DNA of 21,399 nt, taken from assembly GCA_023255165.1 (NCBI GenBank), contig JALRJD010000254.1, positions 1 to 21,399 of the forward strand, written 5' to 3'. Of the stretch, positions 8,421 to 14,967 are shown one piece after another. Source of the DNA: Porticoccaceae bacterium. Its GTDB lineage: Bacteria; Pseudomonadota; Gammaproteobacteria; Pseudomonadales; Porticoccaceae. Positions within the stretch are counted from its first letter, which is position 1; each line of letters begins with the position of its first letter. The position numbers and the translations under genes are program-made. Below the pieces are notes generated by a model. The model searched no databases, was not told the DNA's origin, and worked only from the letters and a program-made list of their open reading frames with translations.

Positions 8421-9578
8421 TTAAAAGCTGTACCGCAAACCAACGTTAACCCGATTGGAGTCAACTGCGTTGAGGATTGTCTGGCGATCATAACGGCGGA
8501 AGATATAAGAGGTATTCAGCTGCAGCTTTTCAGTGAGGTGATAGCGATAAAAAGGCGACACGCTAAGGCTCTCGCGCTCGTCGCTGAGCGCGTCGGTGTT
8601 GTACCAGGAGATATTAATACCACTGGAGCTGCGTCCACTAAACTGGTGCTCATAGCCCAGACCGACACTGTCCCGCTGTTCCACTTCGCCGAAGCTGGAT
8701 GGATACAGACCGCGGGAGAGGCTAAAGGAGAAGTTATCTTTTTCGTAATCGTAGTTAACGCCCAGATTGAGCAGCGCACCATTTCGCTCGCTTTGGGTGA
8801 TCAACAAAATCGGCCCGGCAAAAAATTTGGCTTCGGCGTCGGTTTCAAAATAACCCGCGCTGCCGTCGATGGTCATGGCTTCGGAATATTTGTAGATGAA
8901 GCCGATGGTGGTTTGCAGGTAGTCGGTTTCATTGCTGCTGATCGCCGTGCGGTCGGCGGAATAGTTTGAGGCGCTGACCATTGCGGTGGTGGTGAGCACT
9001 TCGTTCAGCCGGTGCTGCCAGTTCAAGCCAATGCTCTGATTGTCATTGTCAGAGAAGTCGTTGGCATCATAGTCGCGCTGATTGTAGTGCAGCGAAATGC
9101 CGAGCTGGTCGCGCTCGGTTATTTCAATGTCGACACCGGGATCGACATAAATGGTTTTTACGATGGTATTGGAATCAAAAACACCCACATCCTGCTCGGC
9201 GGCGTCACGCTGGGAGTTTTCGCTGTAACCAAAGTCGATCAACCAGGTTGAGCGCTGGGTTTTGTAGCTGTTTTTCCAGTCAAACGCCGGATCTTCGGAG
9301 TCAAACTGGCCAAACTCGGAATAGCGCTTGACCGCGACTTTGGCCTCTAGCTCCGACCTGGCGACAGGTGAAACATAGATCAATGAGGCTTCGGGTTTGA
9401 CGGAATAGATCCAGGTGTCCTGTTCCTGCTGGCTCATAAAGAAGTTGTCGTCGTAGCTGGCGTCCGCACTAAAGCTGTAGTCCGCCACCCAGTTGCCGGC
9501 ATTCGACAATGCCGGCATCAGTGCCAGTGAAGCCTGTGCAATAAAAACCGCGGCAATTTGATTGATGGTCTTGTTCAT
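8421..9578 (-). CDS. Outer-membrane beta-barrel protein of PEP-CTERM/EPS loci
   Basis: This 385-residue protein has a signal peptide (about 1-27, ending near ALSNAG) followed by alternating polar/hydrophobic strands rich in Tyr, Ser and Asp. It ends in NVGLRYSF, a terminal Phe typical of outer-membrane barrels recognised by BAM. Its position between the Wza-like exporter and the Wzz-type gene matches the uncharacterised outer-membrane proteins of exosortase-associated EPS operons (the TIGR03016-like group, recalled from memory). A role as secretion channel or accessory to it is inference. The ATG at 9578 has AAGGA at a 6-base spacing, and lies 16 bases after the export gene stop. Alternative: a generic porin-like barrel. 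Confidence 0.8.
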   Translation of the reverse strand: MNKTINQIAAVFIAQASLALMPALSNAGNWVADYSFSADASYDDNFFMSQQEQDTWIYSVKPEASLIYVSPVARSELEAKVAVKRYSEFGQFDSEDPAFDWKNSYKTQRSTWLIDFGYSENSQRDAAEQDVGVFDSNTIVKTIYVDPGVDIEITERDQLGISLHYNQRDYDANDFSDNDNQSIGLNWQHRLNEVLTTTAMVSASNYSADRTAISSNETDYLQTTIGFIYKYSEAMTIDGSAGYFETDAEAKFFAGPILLITQSERNGALLNLGVNYDYEKDNFSFSLSRGLYPSSFGEVEQRDSVGLGYEHQFSGRSSSGINISWYNTDALSDERESLSVSPFYRYHLTEKLQLNTSYIFRRYDRQTILNAVDSNRVNVGLRYSF

Positions 9579-9594
9579 AGCGATTCCTTGCTAT

Positions 9595-10200
9595 CTATGG
9601 AACGACGATAACGTCGCCATATTTCAGTAGGTGGTTGGTTGTCAGGTCAGAGCCCTTTTCAAGATCGGAATAGCGCACTTTGAGCAGTTGCTCTCCGTCG
9701 GCATCTTCTGGGCCGCCACGACGAATAATCTTGATCGAATTGGCTGAGGCAAATTCATTGAGCCCTCCAGCCATGGCCAGGGCCTGCATCACGGTAGTGG
9801 ATTGAATCATTACGATGGGGCCGGGTTTGAGAACCTTGCCCACCACATAAACCACATTACCCCTGGTGCTGGTCACGGTGACATTGACTTCAGGGTCGGC
9901 GATAAATGGGGCAAGTTTTTTCGCAATAAGTGCTTCAATTTCGGAGGCGCTTTTGCCCGCTGCCTGCAGATGCCCGACCAGCGGAAACGAGATTCTGCCG
10001 TCGGGCAATACAGTAATAATTTTCTGCAGGTTCTCTTCATTCCACACAGAAATTTCAAGCTGATCGCCAGGGTTGAGCTGGTAGTTTTCTGCCGCCGCTG
10101 TTTGGCTTATTCCCGTAAGAAAAAGTCCGGTAACAAAAAGCACGGCAACCATAAATGTTGCAGTAAAGAATTTTTTGGCGGTTTCAATGGTTTGTTGCAT
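9595..10200 (-). CDS. Polysaccharide export protein (Wza-like, Poly_export/SLBB)
   Basis: This protein of about 201 residues has an N-terminal signal peptide, a Poly_export domain (NYQLNPGDQLEISVWNEENL through PDGRISFPLVG) and one SLBB domain (VYVVGKVLKPGPIVM, then MQALAMAGGLNEFAS). These form the periplasmic ring of outer-membrane polysaccharide exporters. The protein is short: it lacks the extra SLBB repeat and C-terminal amphipathic helix of E. coli Wza. The signal peptide has no lipobox Cys, so it is probably not a lipoprotein, and the neighbouring beta-barrel may supply the membrane channel (inference). A GTG at 10206 is in frame, but the ATG at 10200 has AGAGGA at an 8-base spacing and is preferred. 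Confidence 0.92.
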   Translation of the reverse strand: MQQTIETAKKFFTATFMVAVLFVTGLFLTGISQTAAAENYQLNPGDQLEISVWNEENLQKIITVLPDGRISFPLVGHLQAAGKSASEIEALIAKKLAPFIADPEVNVTVTSTRGNVVYVVGKVLKPGPIVMIQSTTVMQALAMAGGLNEFASANSIKIIRRGGPEDADGEQLLKVRYSDLEKGSDLTTNHLLKYGDVIVVP

Positions 10201-10275
10201 GATCACTTTCCTCTGTAATCCTCAGTTTAGTGTAGACCTAATTGCTTACTTAAGAGGCCCGGAGCGGGTCAATTT

Positions 10276-11691
10276 TTAGTACGCGTTTTTGTTGATAAAG
10301 CCTCCGCAGGCCGTCATCACAATTAACTTAATATCCAGCCACAGCGACCAGCTGCGGATATATTCCAGATCGTGTTTGATGCGCCCTTCCATCTTTTCCA
10401 ATGTGTCCGTCTCACCGCGATAGCCCTTGATCTGAGCGAGGCCGGTGATGCCCGGTTTTACCTTGTGGCGCAACATATAGCCGTGAATGGCGGTACGATA
10501 AAACTCATTGTGAATCACCGCATGGGGACGCGGCCCGACAATCGACATGGTGCCGGCCAGCACATTGAAAAACTGTGGCAGTTCGTCCAGCGACGTTCTG
10601 CGCAAAAATTTACCAACAGGGGTAATACGGCTGTCGTGTCTGGATGCCTGAACCAGATTTTTGTCGCCGGCATCCATAACCGTCATGGTGCGAAACTTGA
10701 ATACGGTAATCGGCTCGCCGCCCATGCCATAGCGTTGCTGACGAAATATCGCTGGTCCCTTCGAGGTCAGTTTGATGGCGAGGGCAATCAATAGCATCGG
10801 GATGGCGATCAGCAGCAGAATAAAACTGCCGGCCACCAGATCGAGAGTGCGCTTGGCAAAATTATCCAGGCCGGTGTGGGGTGATTCAAAAACACTGATT
10901 GCGGGCATGCCCTGAATATCCAGCCAGCTGGCGCTGAGCAGATCAAAACTGAACAGATCGAGCATCATATAGGCCGATACAGTGGTGTCTGCGAGCTCAT
11001 TGAGTAGCTGTTTGATGCGTTTTTCCGCAGCCAGCGGCAAGGTAATAAAAATGGTATCAATGGCGCCCGCCTTGGCCTGTTGAATCAATTCTTTTGAGCC
11101 ACCTTTAATGCGGCTGTGATCAGAGATATAGCGTCTGGTGCCGTTGGTTTTGCGGTCATCGAAGTAACCGATAAAGTTGTACCCGGACCAGGGCATGGAG
11201 TCGATGCGCGACTCAAGACTGGCGCCGAGTTCGGTGGCGCCATAAATCGCGACAGACTGGGCGCGCACCCCGGTATCGCGAAACAGACGCAGCACCATGC
11301 GCAGGATTGAGTGCCAGGAGATCAACTCGATGGGGGTCAACACAAACCAGTACAACACCATTTCGCGGTTATAGAGATCCGAAGGGTGGAAGATCACATC
11401 GACCAGCAGCAGCACTGCCACTACAGTCAGCCAATTGCTGCCGACAGCACTGACCTCGGCGCGGATGCTGATGCCGCGCCAGGATTTGTAACTGGGGCTG
11501 GATTCGGAGAGAAAACTGAACAGTACGATGGCGATTAACAGCAGCCAGTTGTACAGCGGCACCCAGCTGAGCTTGAGCACCGACACCAGCGCCACCAGGG
11601 TAGCGCCAATGATTCCCGCGTCGATTAGACGGGAAAAAGCATTAATCTTGGCGTCGTGGGGACGCACCATCCGTGATTTTTGATCGGCCAT
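10276..11691 (-). CDS. Undecaprenyl-phosphate glucose phosphotransferase (WcaJ-like)
   Basis: This 471-residue polyprenyl-phosphate hexose-1-phosphate transferase would start repeat-unit synthesis by loading the first sugar on undecaprenyl phosphate. The N-terminal half has four or five membrane helices (about 20-130). A CoA-binding-like Rossmann region follows (VAIYGATELGASLESRI, about 147-163). The C-terminal bacterial sugar transferase domain (about 277-470) shows KRTLDLVAGSFILLL, FKFRTMTV, the catalytic-type DELPQF (369-374), GPRPH (386-390) and KPGITGLAQIKGYRGETDT. The last motif plus LEYIRSWSLWLDIKLI is the WcaJ-type ending, hence glucose is the likely first sugar; galactose is possible. 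The CRP-like site and inverted repeat just upstream suggest that it has its own promoter. No clear Shine-Dalgarno is seen before ATG 11691. Confidence 0.92.
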   Translation of the reverse strand: MADQKSRMVRPHDAKINAFSRLIDAGIIGATLVALVSVLKLSWVPLYNWLLLIAIVLFSFLSESSPSYKSWRGISIRAEVSAVGSNWLTVVAVLLLVDVIFHPSDLYNREMVLYWFVLTPIELISWHSILRMVLRLFRDTGVRAQSVAIYGATELGASLESRIDSMPWSGYNFIGYFDDRKTNGTRRYISDHSRIKGGSKELIQQAKAGAIDTIFITLPLAAEKRIKQLLNELADTTVSAYMMLDLFSFDLLSASWLDIQGMPAISVFESPHTGLDNFAKRTLDLVAGSFILLLIAIPMLLIALAIKLTSKGPAIFRQQRYGMGGEPITVFKFRTMTVMDAGDKNLVQASRHDSRITPVGKFLRRTSLDELPQFFNVLAGTMSIVGPRPHAVIHNEFYRTAIHGYMLRHKVKPGITGLAQIKGYRGETDTLEKMEGRIKHDLEYIRSWSLWLDIKLIVMTACGGFINKNAY

Positions 11692-11732
11692 AAGACAAAC
11701 TGACTCTAAGCGATAAATTCCTGAACAAGAGT

Positions 11733-11765
11733 GTACGCAACCGATTTGTTATGTCGATTGCGTAC
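11733..11765. repeat. 12-bp inverted repeat around a candidate -10 upstream of the EPS operon
   Basis: GTACGCAACCGA (11733-11744) and TCGATTGCGTAC (11754-11765) pair at 11 of 12 positions; the odd pair becomes a G-U wobble in minus-strand RNA. The 9-base spacer holds CATAAC on the minus strand, a plausible -10 hexamer. No T run follows, so it is not an intrinsic terminator. It may be an operator flanking the -10, or a hairpin in read-through mRNA from the upstream gene. Confidence 0.5.
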
Positions 11766-11793
11766 CATCTAAAATGTGAATCAGTTCGCTTTT
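11748..11793 (-). promoter_or_regulatory. Candidate CRP-type class II promoter of the EPS operon
   Basis: The 22-bp site at 11772-11793 reads AAATGTGA, six bases, TCGCTTTT on the plus strand: a perfect left half and six of eight matches in the right half of the E. coli CRP consensus. If it sits at -41.5 on the minus strand, the expected -10 position (11748-11753) reads CATAAC, four of six to TATAAT. That puts the transcript start near 11741, about 50 bases before the sugar transferase ATG. Confidence 0.4.
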
Positions 11794-11807
11794 TTAGGGG
11801 GCGCGAG

Positions 11808-12407
11808 TTAGCGTTTTGATGATTTCCTCAACCCGGCCAAACCAACCAATCCGGATAGAAACAGCCATGCGGCTGCGGGAAGTGGCACTTCAGACACTGA
11901 CCATTCGGTGTAGTGAGAAACATCATGTTGGCCGGTGATGGCAACCTGAATGCTGTTGCCCTGCTGGCCGTCATCATTGATCAGAAACAGCCAGACCAAA
12001 TTTGCCGCCTTGATGGTCAGATAGCCCACAAAGTCGACGCTGGTGGTGATGGTCTTGCCGCTAAAGCCGCTTTCGAACTTGTTGCCTGTCAGGCCGGGAA
12101 CAACTACCCCTTCAAAGGCCAGCATGTTAACCATATCCGGATCGGGGTGATCCTGCGCTGAGGTAACAGTGGCATTTTGGTTTACACCATAAAACTGATT
12201 GGCATTGATATCAGATATATCGCCTGCGCCAATGCTGCCACCACAAGATGTTGTGCAGAAAAACGTATCGGTGACGCCATTATTGTCACCGCCCTGATCT
12301 ACGCCGTTTTCGCTCCATATCGCGAGTAAATCGACTGTATCCGCCTGAGCCACCGGTAATGTCATCAACCCAAGAGCGCACAGCGTTGCAAATAGTAATT
12401 TTTTCAT
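11808..12407 (-). CDS. Secreted PEP-CTERM protein with a VPLP-type sorting tail
   Basis: This 199-residue exported protein has a signal peptide (MKKLLFATLC to about A22, cleavage before DT) and a body of unknown function containing a close Cys pair (C51 and C55 in FFCTTSCGG). The tail is a typical exosortase sorting signal: VPLP at 174-177, a hydrophobic helix (AAAWLFLSGLVGLAG) and a basic end, RKSSKR. Such tails are recognised by a membrane exosortase, cleaved, and the protein released or anchored at the surface, often in strains with this type of EPS operon. The frame extends upstream to 12440, but ATG 12407 has AGGGA at a 7-base spacing and begins the signal peptide. It is the first gene on the strand of the EPS operon, 116 bases upstream of the sugar transferase. 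The body resembles nothing I can name. Confidence 0.88.
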   Translation of the reverse strand: MKKLLFATLCALGLMTLPVAQADTVDLLAIWSENGVDQGGDNNGVTDTFFCTTSCGGSIGAGDISDINANQFYGVNQNATVTSAQDHPDPDMVNMLAFEGVVVPGLTGNKFESGFSGKTITTSVDFVGYLTIKAANLVWLFLINDDGQQGNSIQVAITGQHDVSHYTEWSVSEVPLPAAAWLFLSGLVGLAGLRKSSKR

Positions 12408-12412
12408 AGCAT

Positions 12413-12436
12413 CATCCCTGCAATATCCTTTATTGC
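12413..12436 (-). promoter_or_regulatory. CsrA/RsmA-like leader: hairpin with GGA loop plus CAGGGAUG at the ribosome site
   Basis: In the mRNA of the sorting-tail gene, GCAAUA (12431-12436) and UAUUGC (12420-12425) form a 6-bp stem with loop AAGGA (12426-12430). Directly after it comes CAGGGAUG (12413-12420), which matches the CARGGAUG core of the CsrA SELEX consensus and contains the Shine-Dalgarno. Paired GGA motifs, one in a hairpin loop and one at the ribosome site, are the usual arrangement for CsrA repression. Prediction from sequence only. Confidence 0.4.
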
Positions 12437-12456
12437 TCAAAACTGCCTCTCGGCGA

Positions 12457-12479
12457 GTTCACAGGTCCAGTCTGTGAAC
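12457..12479. repeat. Perfect 8-bp palindrome upstream of the PEP-CTERM gene
   Basis: GTTCACAG (12457-12464) and CTGTGAAC (12472-12479) are perfect reverse complements around a 7-base spacer. It lies about 50-70 bases upstream of the ATG, between the CRP-like site and the gene, and looks like a dimer-binding operator. The arms contain the words TCACA and TGTGA, as does the neighbouring CRP-like site. Confidence 0.5.
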
Positions 12480-12492
12480 CAATTGTTAACTA

Positions 12493-12514
12493 AAATGTGA
12501 AATCAATCACAGTC
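12493..12514. promoter_or_regulatory. CRP-type binding site (TGTGA-N6-TCACA) upstream of the PEP-CTERM gene
   Basis: TGTGA (12496-12500) and TCACA (12507-12511) are separated by exactly six bases, AATCAA, which is the full CRP/Vfr core. The left half extends to AAATGTGA. The centre is about 96 bases upstream of the ATG at 12407. At a class II distance the -10 position would read CAGACT (12469-12474), a poor match, so the promoter's -10 is not settled. Confidence 0.5.
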
Positions 12515-12651
12515 CTACAGGTAATTTAAAAGATAGACCATGGCCTTGCACTGTCAAGCTGACCTAGTTGAAATAACGCTGTTTTTGGGGGTTATGGCGG
12601 CTAATTTGAGCAGGAGCAAGAATAGAGGGATTGAGCGAGGCAGGGCATTAA

Positions 12652-12680
12652 AAAAGGCGGCCCTTTCGGAGCCGCCTTTT
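12652..12680 (-). terminator. Intrinsic terminator of the rpsP-rimM-trmD-rplS operon
   Basis: AAAAGGCGGC (12652-12661) and GCCGCCTTTT (12671-12680) form a perfect 10-bp GC-centred stem with a 9-base loop. Reading the minus strand, it is followed by a run of six T. It starts 27 bases after the rplS stop and separates the ribosomal operon from the polysaccharide locus. Confidence 0.88.
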
Positions 12681-12707
12681 GCTGATATCTGCTGGATGAA
12701 CCAGTGA

Positions 12708-13064
12708 TTATCCGAGCTTTTCTTTGATTCGTGCAGAACGACCTGAACGCTCGCGCAGGTAGTAGAGCTTGGCGCGACGAACCGCACCGCGACGCTTTAC
12801 TTCGATGCTGTCAACCAGCGGGCTGTAGGTCTGGAAGGTACGCTCAACACCGATGCCGTTGGAGATCTTGCGCACGGTGAAAGCTGAGTTCAGCTGACGG
12901 TTGCGCTTGGCCAGTACCACACCTTCAAAGGCCTGCAGACGCTCGCGGGTGCCTTCTTTTACTTTTACCTGCACAACAACGGTGTCACCGGGGCTGAAAT
13001 CAGGAATTTCTTTGTTCATCTGCTCTTTTTCAAGGGCAGCGATAATAGCGGTTTTGTTAGTCAT
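12708..13064 (-). CDS. rplS: 50S ribosomal protein L19
   Basis: This 118-residue protein aligns by eye with E. coli L19 throughout: DFSPGDTVVVQVKVKEG, RLQAFEGVVLAKRNRQL, SAFTVRKISNGIGVERTFQ and KRRGAVRRAKLYYLRERSG. L19 lies at the interface of the ribosomal subunits. The frame extends upstream to 13103, but the ATG at 13064 has GAGGAG at a 6-base spacing and gives the family length, so the upstream 13 codons are not used. It is the last gene of the rpsP operon, 72 bases after trmD, and is followed by a strong terminator. Confidence 0.98.
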   Translation of the reverse strand: MTNKTAIIAALEKEQMNKEIPDFSPGDTVVVQVKVKEGTRERLQAFEGVVLAKRNRQLNSAFTVRKISNGIGVERTFQTYSPLVDSIEVKRRGAVRRAKLYYLRERSGRSARIKEKLG

Positions 13065-13136
13065 GTCTTGCTCCTCAATTTTCATTGGTTGGTGGCACGC
13101 CACCTGATTTAGAGCTCTGTACAGAGAGGATGAACA

Positions 13137-13889
13137 CTATCCTTTGTCATCATCTGCCAGCGCAGCACTCATTTCCTTGAGTAGAGCCTGTTGCTCAGCA
13201 TTGAGCTCGAGGCGGTCCAGTAAATCCGGTCTTCTCTGTTGGGTTCGCAGCAGTGCCTGCTGCAGACGCCAACGTCTAATTTTTTCGTGGTTACCTGACA
13301 GCAGTACTTCTGGTACGGTCTGGCCCTGGTAATCCTCCGGCCGCGTAAAGTGTGGGCAGTCCAGTAATCCTTCTGCAAACGAGTCCTGATCGGCAGAATC
13401 CTGATGCCCGAGGGCGCCCGGTAGCTGGCGAATCAGTGCGTCCATCAAGACCATGGCCGGCAGTTCGCCGCCACTGAGTACGTAGTCTCCTATCGACCAC
13501 TCCTCATCCACTTCAAGCTCTATCAGCCGCTCGTCTATTCCCTCGTAGCGGCCAGCAATCAATATCAGTGACTGCTGTGTTGCAAATCTGTTTACCGCGC
13601 CCTGTTCGAGGACTTGCCCCTGGGGCGAGAGATAGACCACTTTGGCCTGTTCTCCAGCCCACTCTCGGGCTGCGGTTATCGCCAAGCGCAGTGGCTCGAC
13701 CATCATCACCATCCCCGGGCCGCCACCGTAGGGGCGATCGTCGACTGTCTGGTGACGGTCGTGGGTAAAGTCTCGCGGGTTGAAGCTTTTGCACTCCACC
13801 AGGCCGTTCTTTACCGCGCGTCCGCTGATCCCGTATTCGGTGAGCGACGCAAACATTTCCGGAAACAGGGTGATCAGTGCAATTTTCAT
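13137..13889 (-). CDS. trmD: tRNA (guanine-N1)-methyltransferase
   Basis: This 250-residue SPOUT-class enzyme uses S-adenosylmethionine to make m1G37 next to the anticodon of certain tRNAs, preventing +1 frameshifts. It shows the TrmD start MKIALITLFPEMF, DDRPYGGGPGMVMM, IAGRYEGIDERLIE and the trefoil-knot segment DYVLSGGELPAMVLMDALIR. Length is normal. It starts 30 bases after rimM, in the classic order rpsP-rimM-trmD-rplS. Confidence 0.98.
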   Translation of the reverse strand: MKIALITLFPEMFASLTEYGISGRAVKNGLVECKSFNPRDFTHDRHQTVDDRPYGGGPGMVMMVEPLRLAITAAREWAGEQAKVVYLSPQGQVLEQGAVNRFATQQSLILIAGRYEGIDERLIELEVDEEWSIGDYVLSGGELPAMVLMDALIRQLPGALGHQDSADQDSFAEGLLDCPHFTRPEDYQGQTVPEVLLSGNHEKIRRWRLQQALLRTQQRRPDLLDRLELNAEQQALLKEMSAALADDDKG

Positions 13890-13919
13890 TTACCTGTCCC
13901 TCTGCAACCGGATGCTGAT

Positions 13920-14441
13920 TTAAAAATCTGGATCCCAGTTAACGTCAATTCTCTGGTCTGCCAAGCTAACCTTGGTGACAAATTGATCAACGTAGGGAAT
14001 TAATCTCTCTTCTCGATCAATGCTCTCGGCATCGCCTTTGATCACTAACACATCATTGGCACCGGTCTCGAGAAGCGACTTGACCTTGCCAAGTCTGACC
14101 TGCTCACCCCCGTGGTGGGTGATCACTGACAGTCCGACAAGCTGGTACCAGTAATAATCGTCGTCTTGCAGCTCGGGCAGCTTGTCTCTTTCGACCCGGA
14201 TATCTTTTCCGCACCAGGTCTGCGCTATGTCGCGGTCGTCTACACCGACAATATGGACAACCAGGTTTTCACCCTGTCTGCGCCACTCGTCGATAGTCAC
14301 CTGCTGCAAGCCGTTGTCGGTCTCAACCCACCAGGGTTGGTAAGAGCACAGCGTTTCCAACTGCTGAGTGTAGGAGTAAACCTTAACCCAACCGCGCACA
14401 CCAAATACAGCCGTTATGCGGCCAACAACCAGGGTTTCCAT
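13920..14441 (-). CDS. rimM: Ribosome maturation factor RimM
   Basis: This 173-residue 30S assembly factor acts with S19 on the 16S rRNA head. The N-terminal RimM domain shows VVGRITAVFGVRGWVKVYSYT. The C-terminal PRC-barrel shows YWYQLVGLSVITHHGGEQVRLG (given here in two overlapping parts: YWYQLVGLSV and GEQVRLGKVKSLLETGANDV) and the ending RLIPYVDQFVTKVSL. Length is normal. It lies 38 bases after rpsP; GGAG stands 11 bases before the ATG, a long spacing that fits modest translation relative to the ribosomal proteins. Confidence 0.97.
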   Translation of the reverse strand: METLVVGRITAVFGVRGWVKVYSYTQQLETLCSYQPWWVETDNGLQQVTIDEWRRQGENLVVHIVGVDDRDIAQTWCGKDIRVERDKLPELQDDDYYWYQLVGLSVITHHGGEQVRLGKVKSLLETGANDVLVIKGDAESIDREERLIPYVDQFVTKVSLADQRIDVNWDPDF

Positions 14442-14479
14442 TGATTGATGATCTCCGGGCGCACTCAGCAGAGAGTCGA

Positions 14480-14731
14480 TCAGGCAGCTACTTTGCCGGC
14501 CTCTTTGATCAGCGCTTTAACGCGATCACTGATCTGCGCACCCTGGCCCTGCCAGTAAGTGACGCGATCGAGATCCATGCGCAGACGCTCTTCAGCACCG
14601 CGGGCAACCGGGTTAAAAAAGCCGATACGCTCGATGTAGCGTGCATCACGTGCGTTGCGTGAGTCGGAAACTGTGATGTGGTAAAACGGGCGTTTCTTAG
14701 CGCCACCACGTGCCAATCTAATTGTTACCAT
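14480..14731 (-). CDS. rpsP: 30S ribosomal protein S16
   Basis: This 83-residue protein has the full S16 pattern: MVTIRLARGGAKKRPFYHIT, SRNARDARYIERIGFFNP and DRVTYWQGQGAQISDRVKAL. S16 helps assemble the 30S platform. The ATG has AGGA at a 9-base spacing. It is the first gene of the operon; its leader contains a GC hairpin, and a candidate promoter is described separately. Confidence 0.98.
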   Translation of the reverse strand: MVTIRLARGGAKKRPFYHITVSDSRNARDARYIERIGFFNPVARGAEERLRMDLDRVTYWQGQGAQISDRVKALIKEAGKVAA

Positions 14732-14788
14732 TTACAAAAATCCTGTGTTCAAACTGGCATCATCGCCAGACTTGATGCTTTTAAAGGT

Positions 14789-14807
14789 CTGCGCAGAAAC
14801 GGCGCAG
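14789..14807 (-). other. GC hairpin in the rpsP leader
   Basis: CTGCGC (14789-14794) and GCGCAG (14802-14807) pair perfectly around a 7-base loop, 58 bases upstream of the rpsP ATG. It is not followed by a T run long enough for a terminator on the minus strand (ACCTTTAAAAG). A role in mRNA stability or in feedback control is possible but not shown. Confidence 0.3.
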
Positions 14808-14825
14808 CTCCCCGAAAGGCGCGGT

Positions 14826-14831
14826 ATCTTA
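14826..14831 (-). promoter_or_regulatory. Candidate -10 of the rpsP operon
   Basis: On the minus strand TAAGAT (four of six to TATAAT) is followed by a GC-rich stretch, ACCGCGCC. This fits the GC-rich discriminator of stringently controlled ribosomal promoters. The -35 region at 17 bases reads TTTCCT, a poor match. The implied leader is about 90 bases. Confidence 0.28.
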
Positions 14832-14967
14832 CGTTAAAAGAGATTAAAAGGAAACACCTTTAAGCGGCTGTCAGGCGACGGCGAAAGTCGGACTTTTCAG
14901 CACTCTTCAGCTCTGTGCCGCCGGTTTTCGGCGATGATTTTCAAAGGTTGTTTGTTTAGCGTCTCGA

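Larger units (their letters stand above)
12408..12707. other. 300-bp intergenic region between PEP-CTERM gene and rplS
   Basis: No coding sequence is supported here. From the rplS side it holds the rplS terminator, about 135 bases of AT-rich sequence with no recognised element, and then the CRP-like site, the 23-bp palindrome and the CsrA-like leader of the PEP-CTERM gene. Confidence 0.7.

Noticed and set aside
5096..9251. Plus-strand open frames of 60-164 codons across the EPS operon
   Set aside because: All are shadows opposite genes with clear domains, and none has a ribosome site with a recognisable product.
11692..11807. JUMPstart/ops antitermination element or intrinsic terminator before the EPS operon
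   Set aside because: No GGCGGTAGCGTG-like core is present, and the 12-bp hairpin is not followed by a T run.
12408..12707. Possible sigma54 promoter upstream of the PEP-CTERM gene, as reported for some PEP-CTERM genes under PrsK/PrsR
   Set aside because: No TGGC-N(8)-TTGC-like pair with correct spacing was found on the minus strand.
14919..14933. Hairpin CGCCG-N5-CGGCG after ffh as its terminator
   Set aside because: The stem is only 5 bp and no T run follows on the minus strand.
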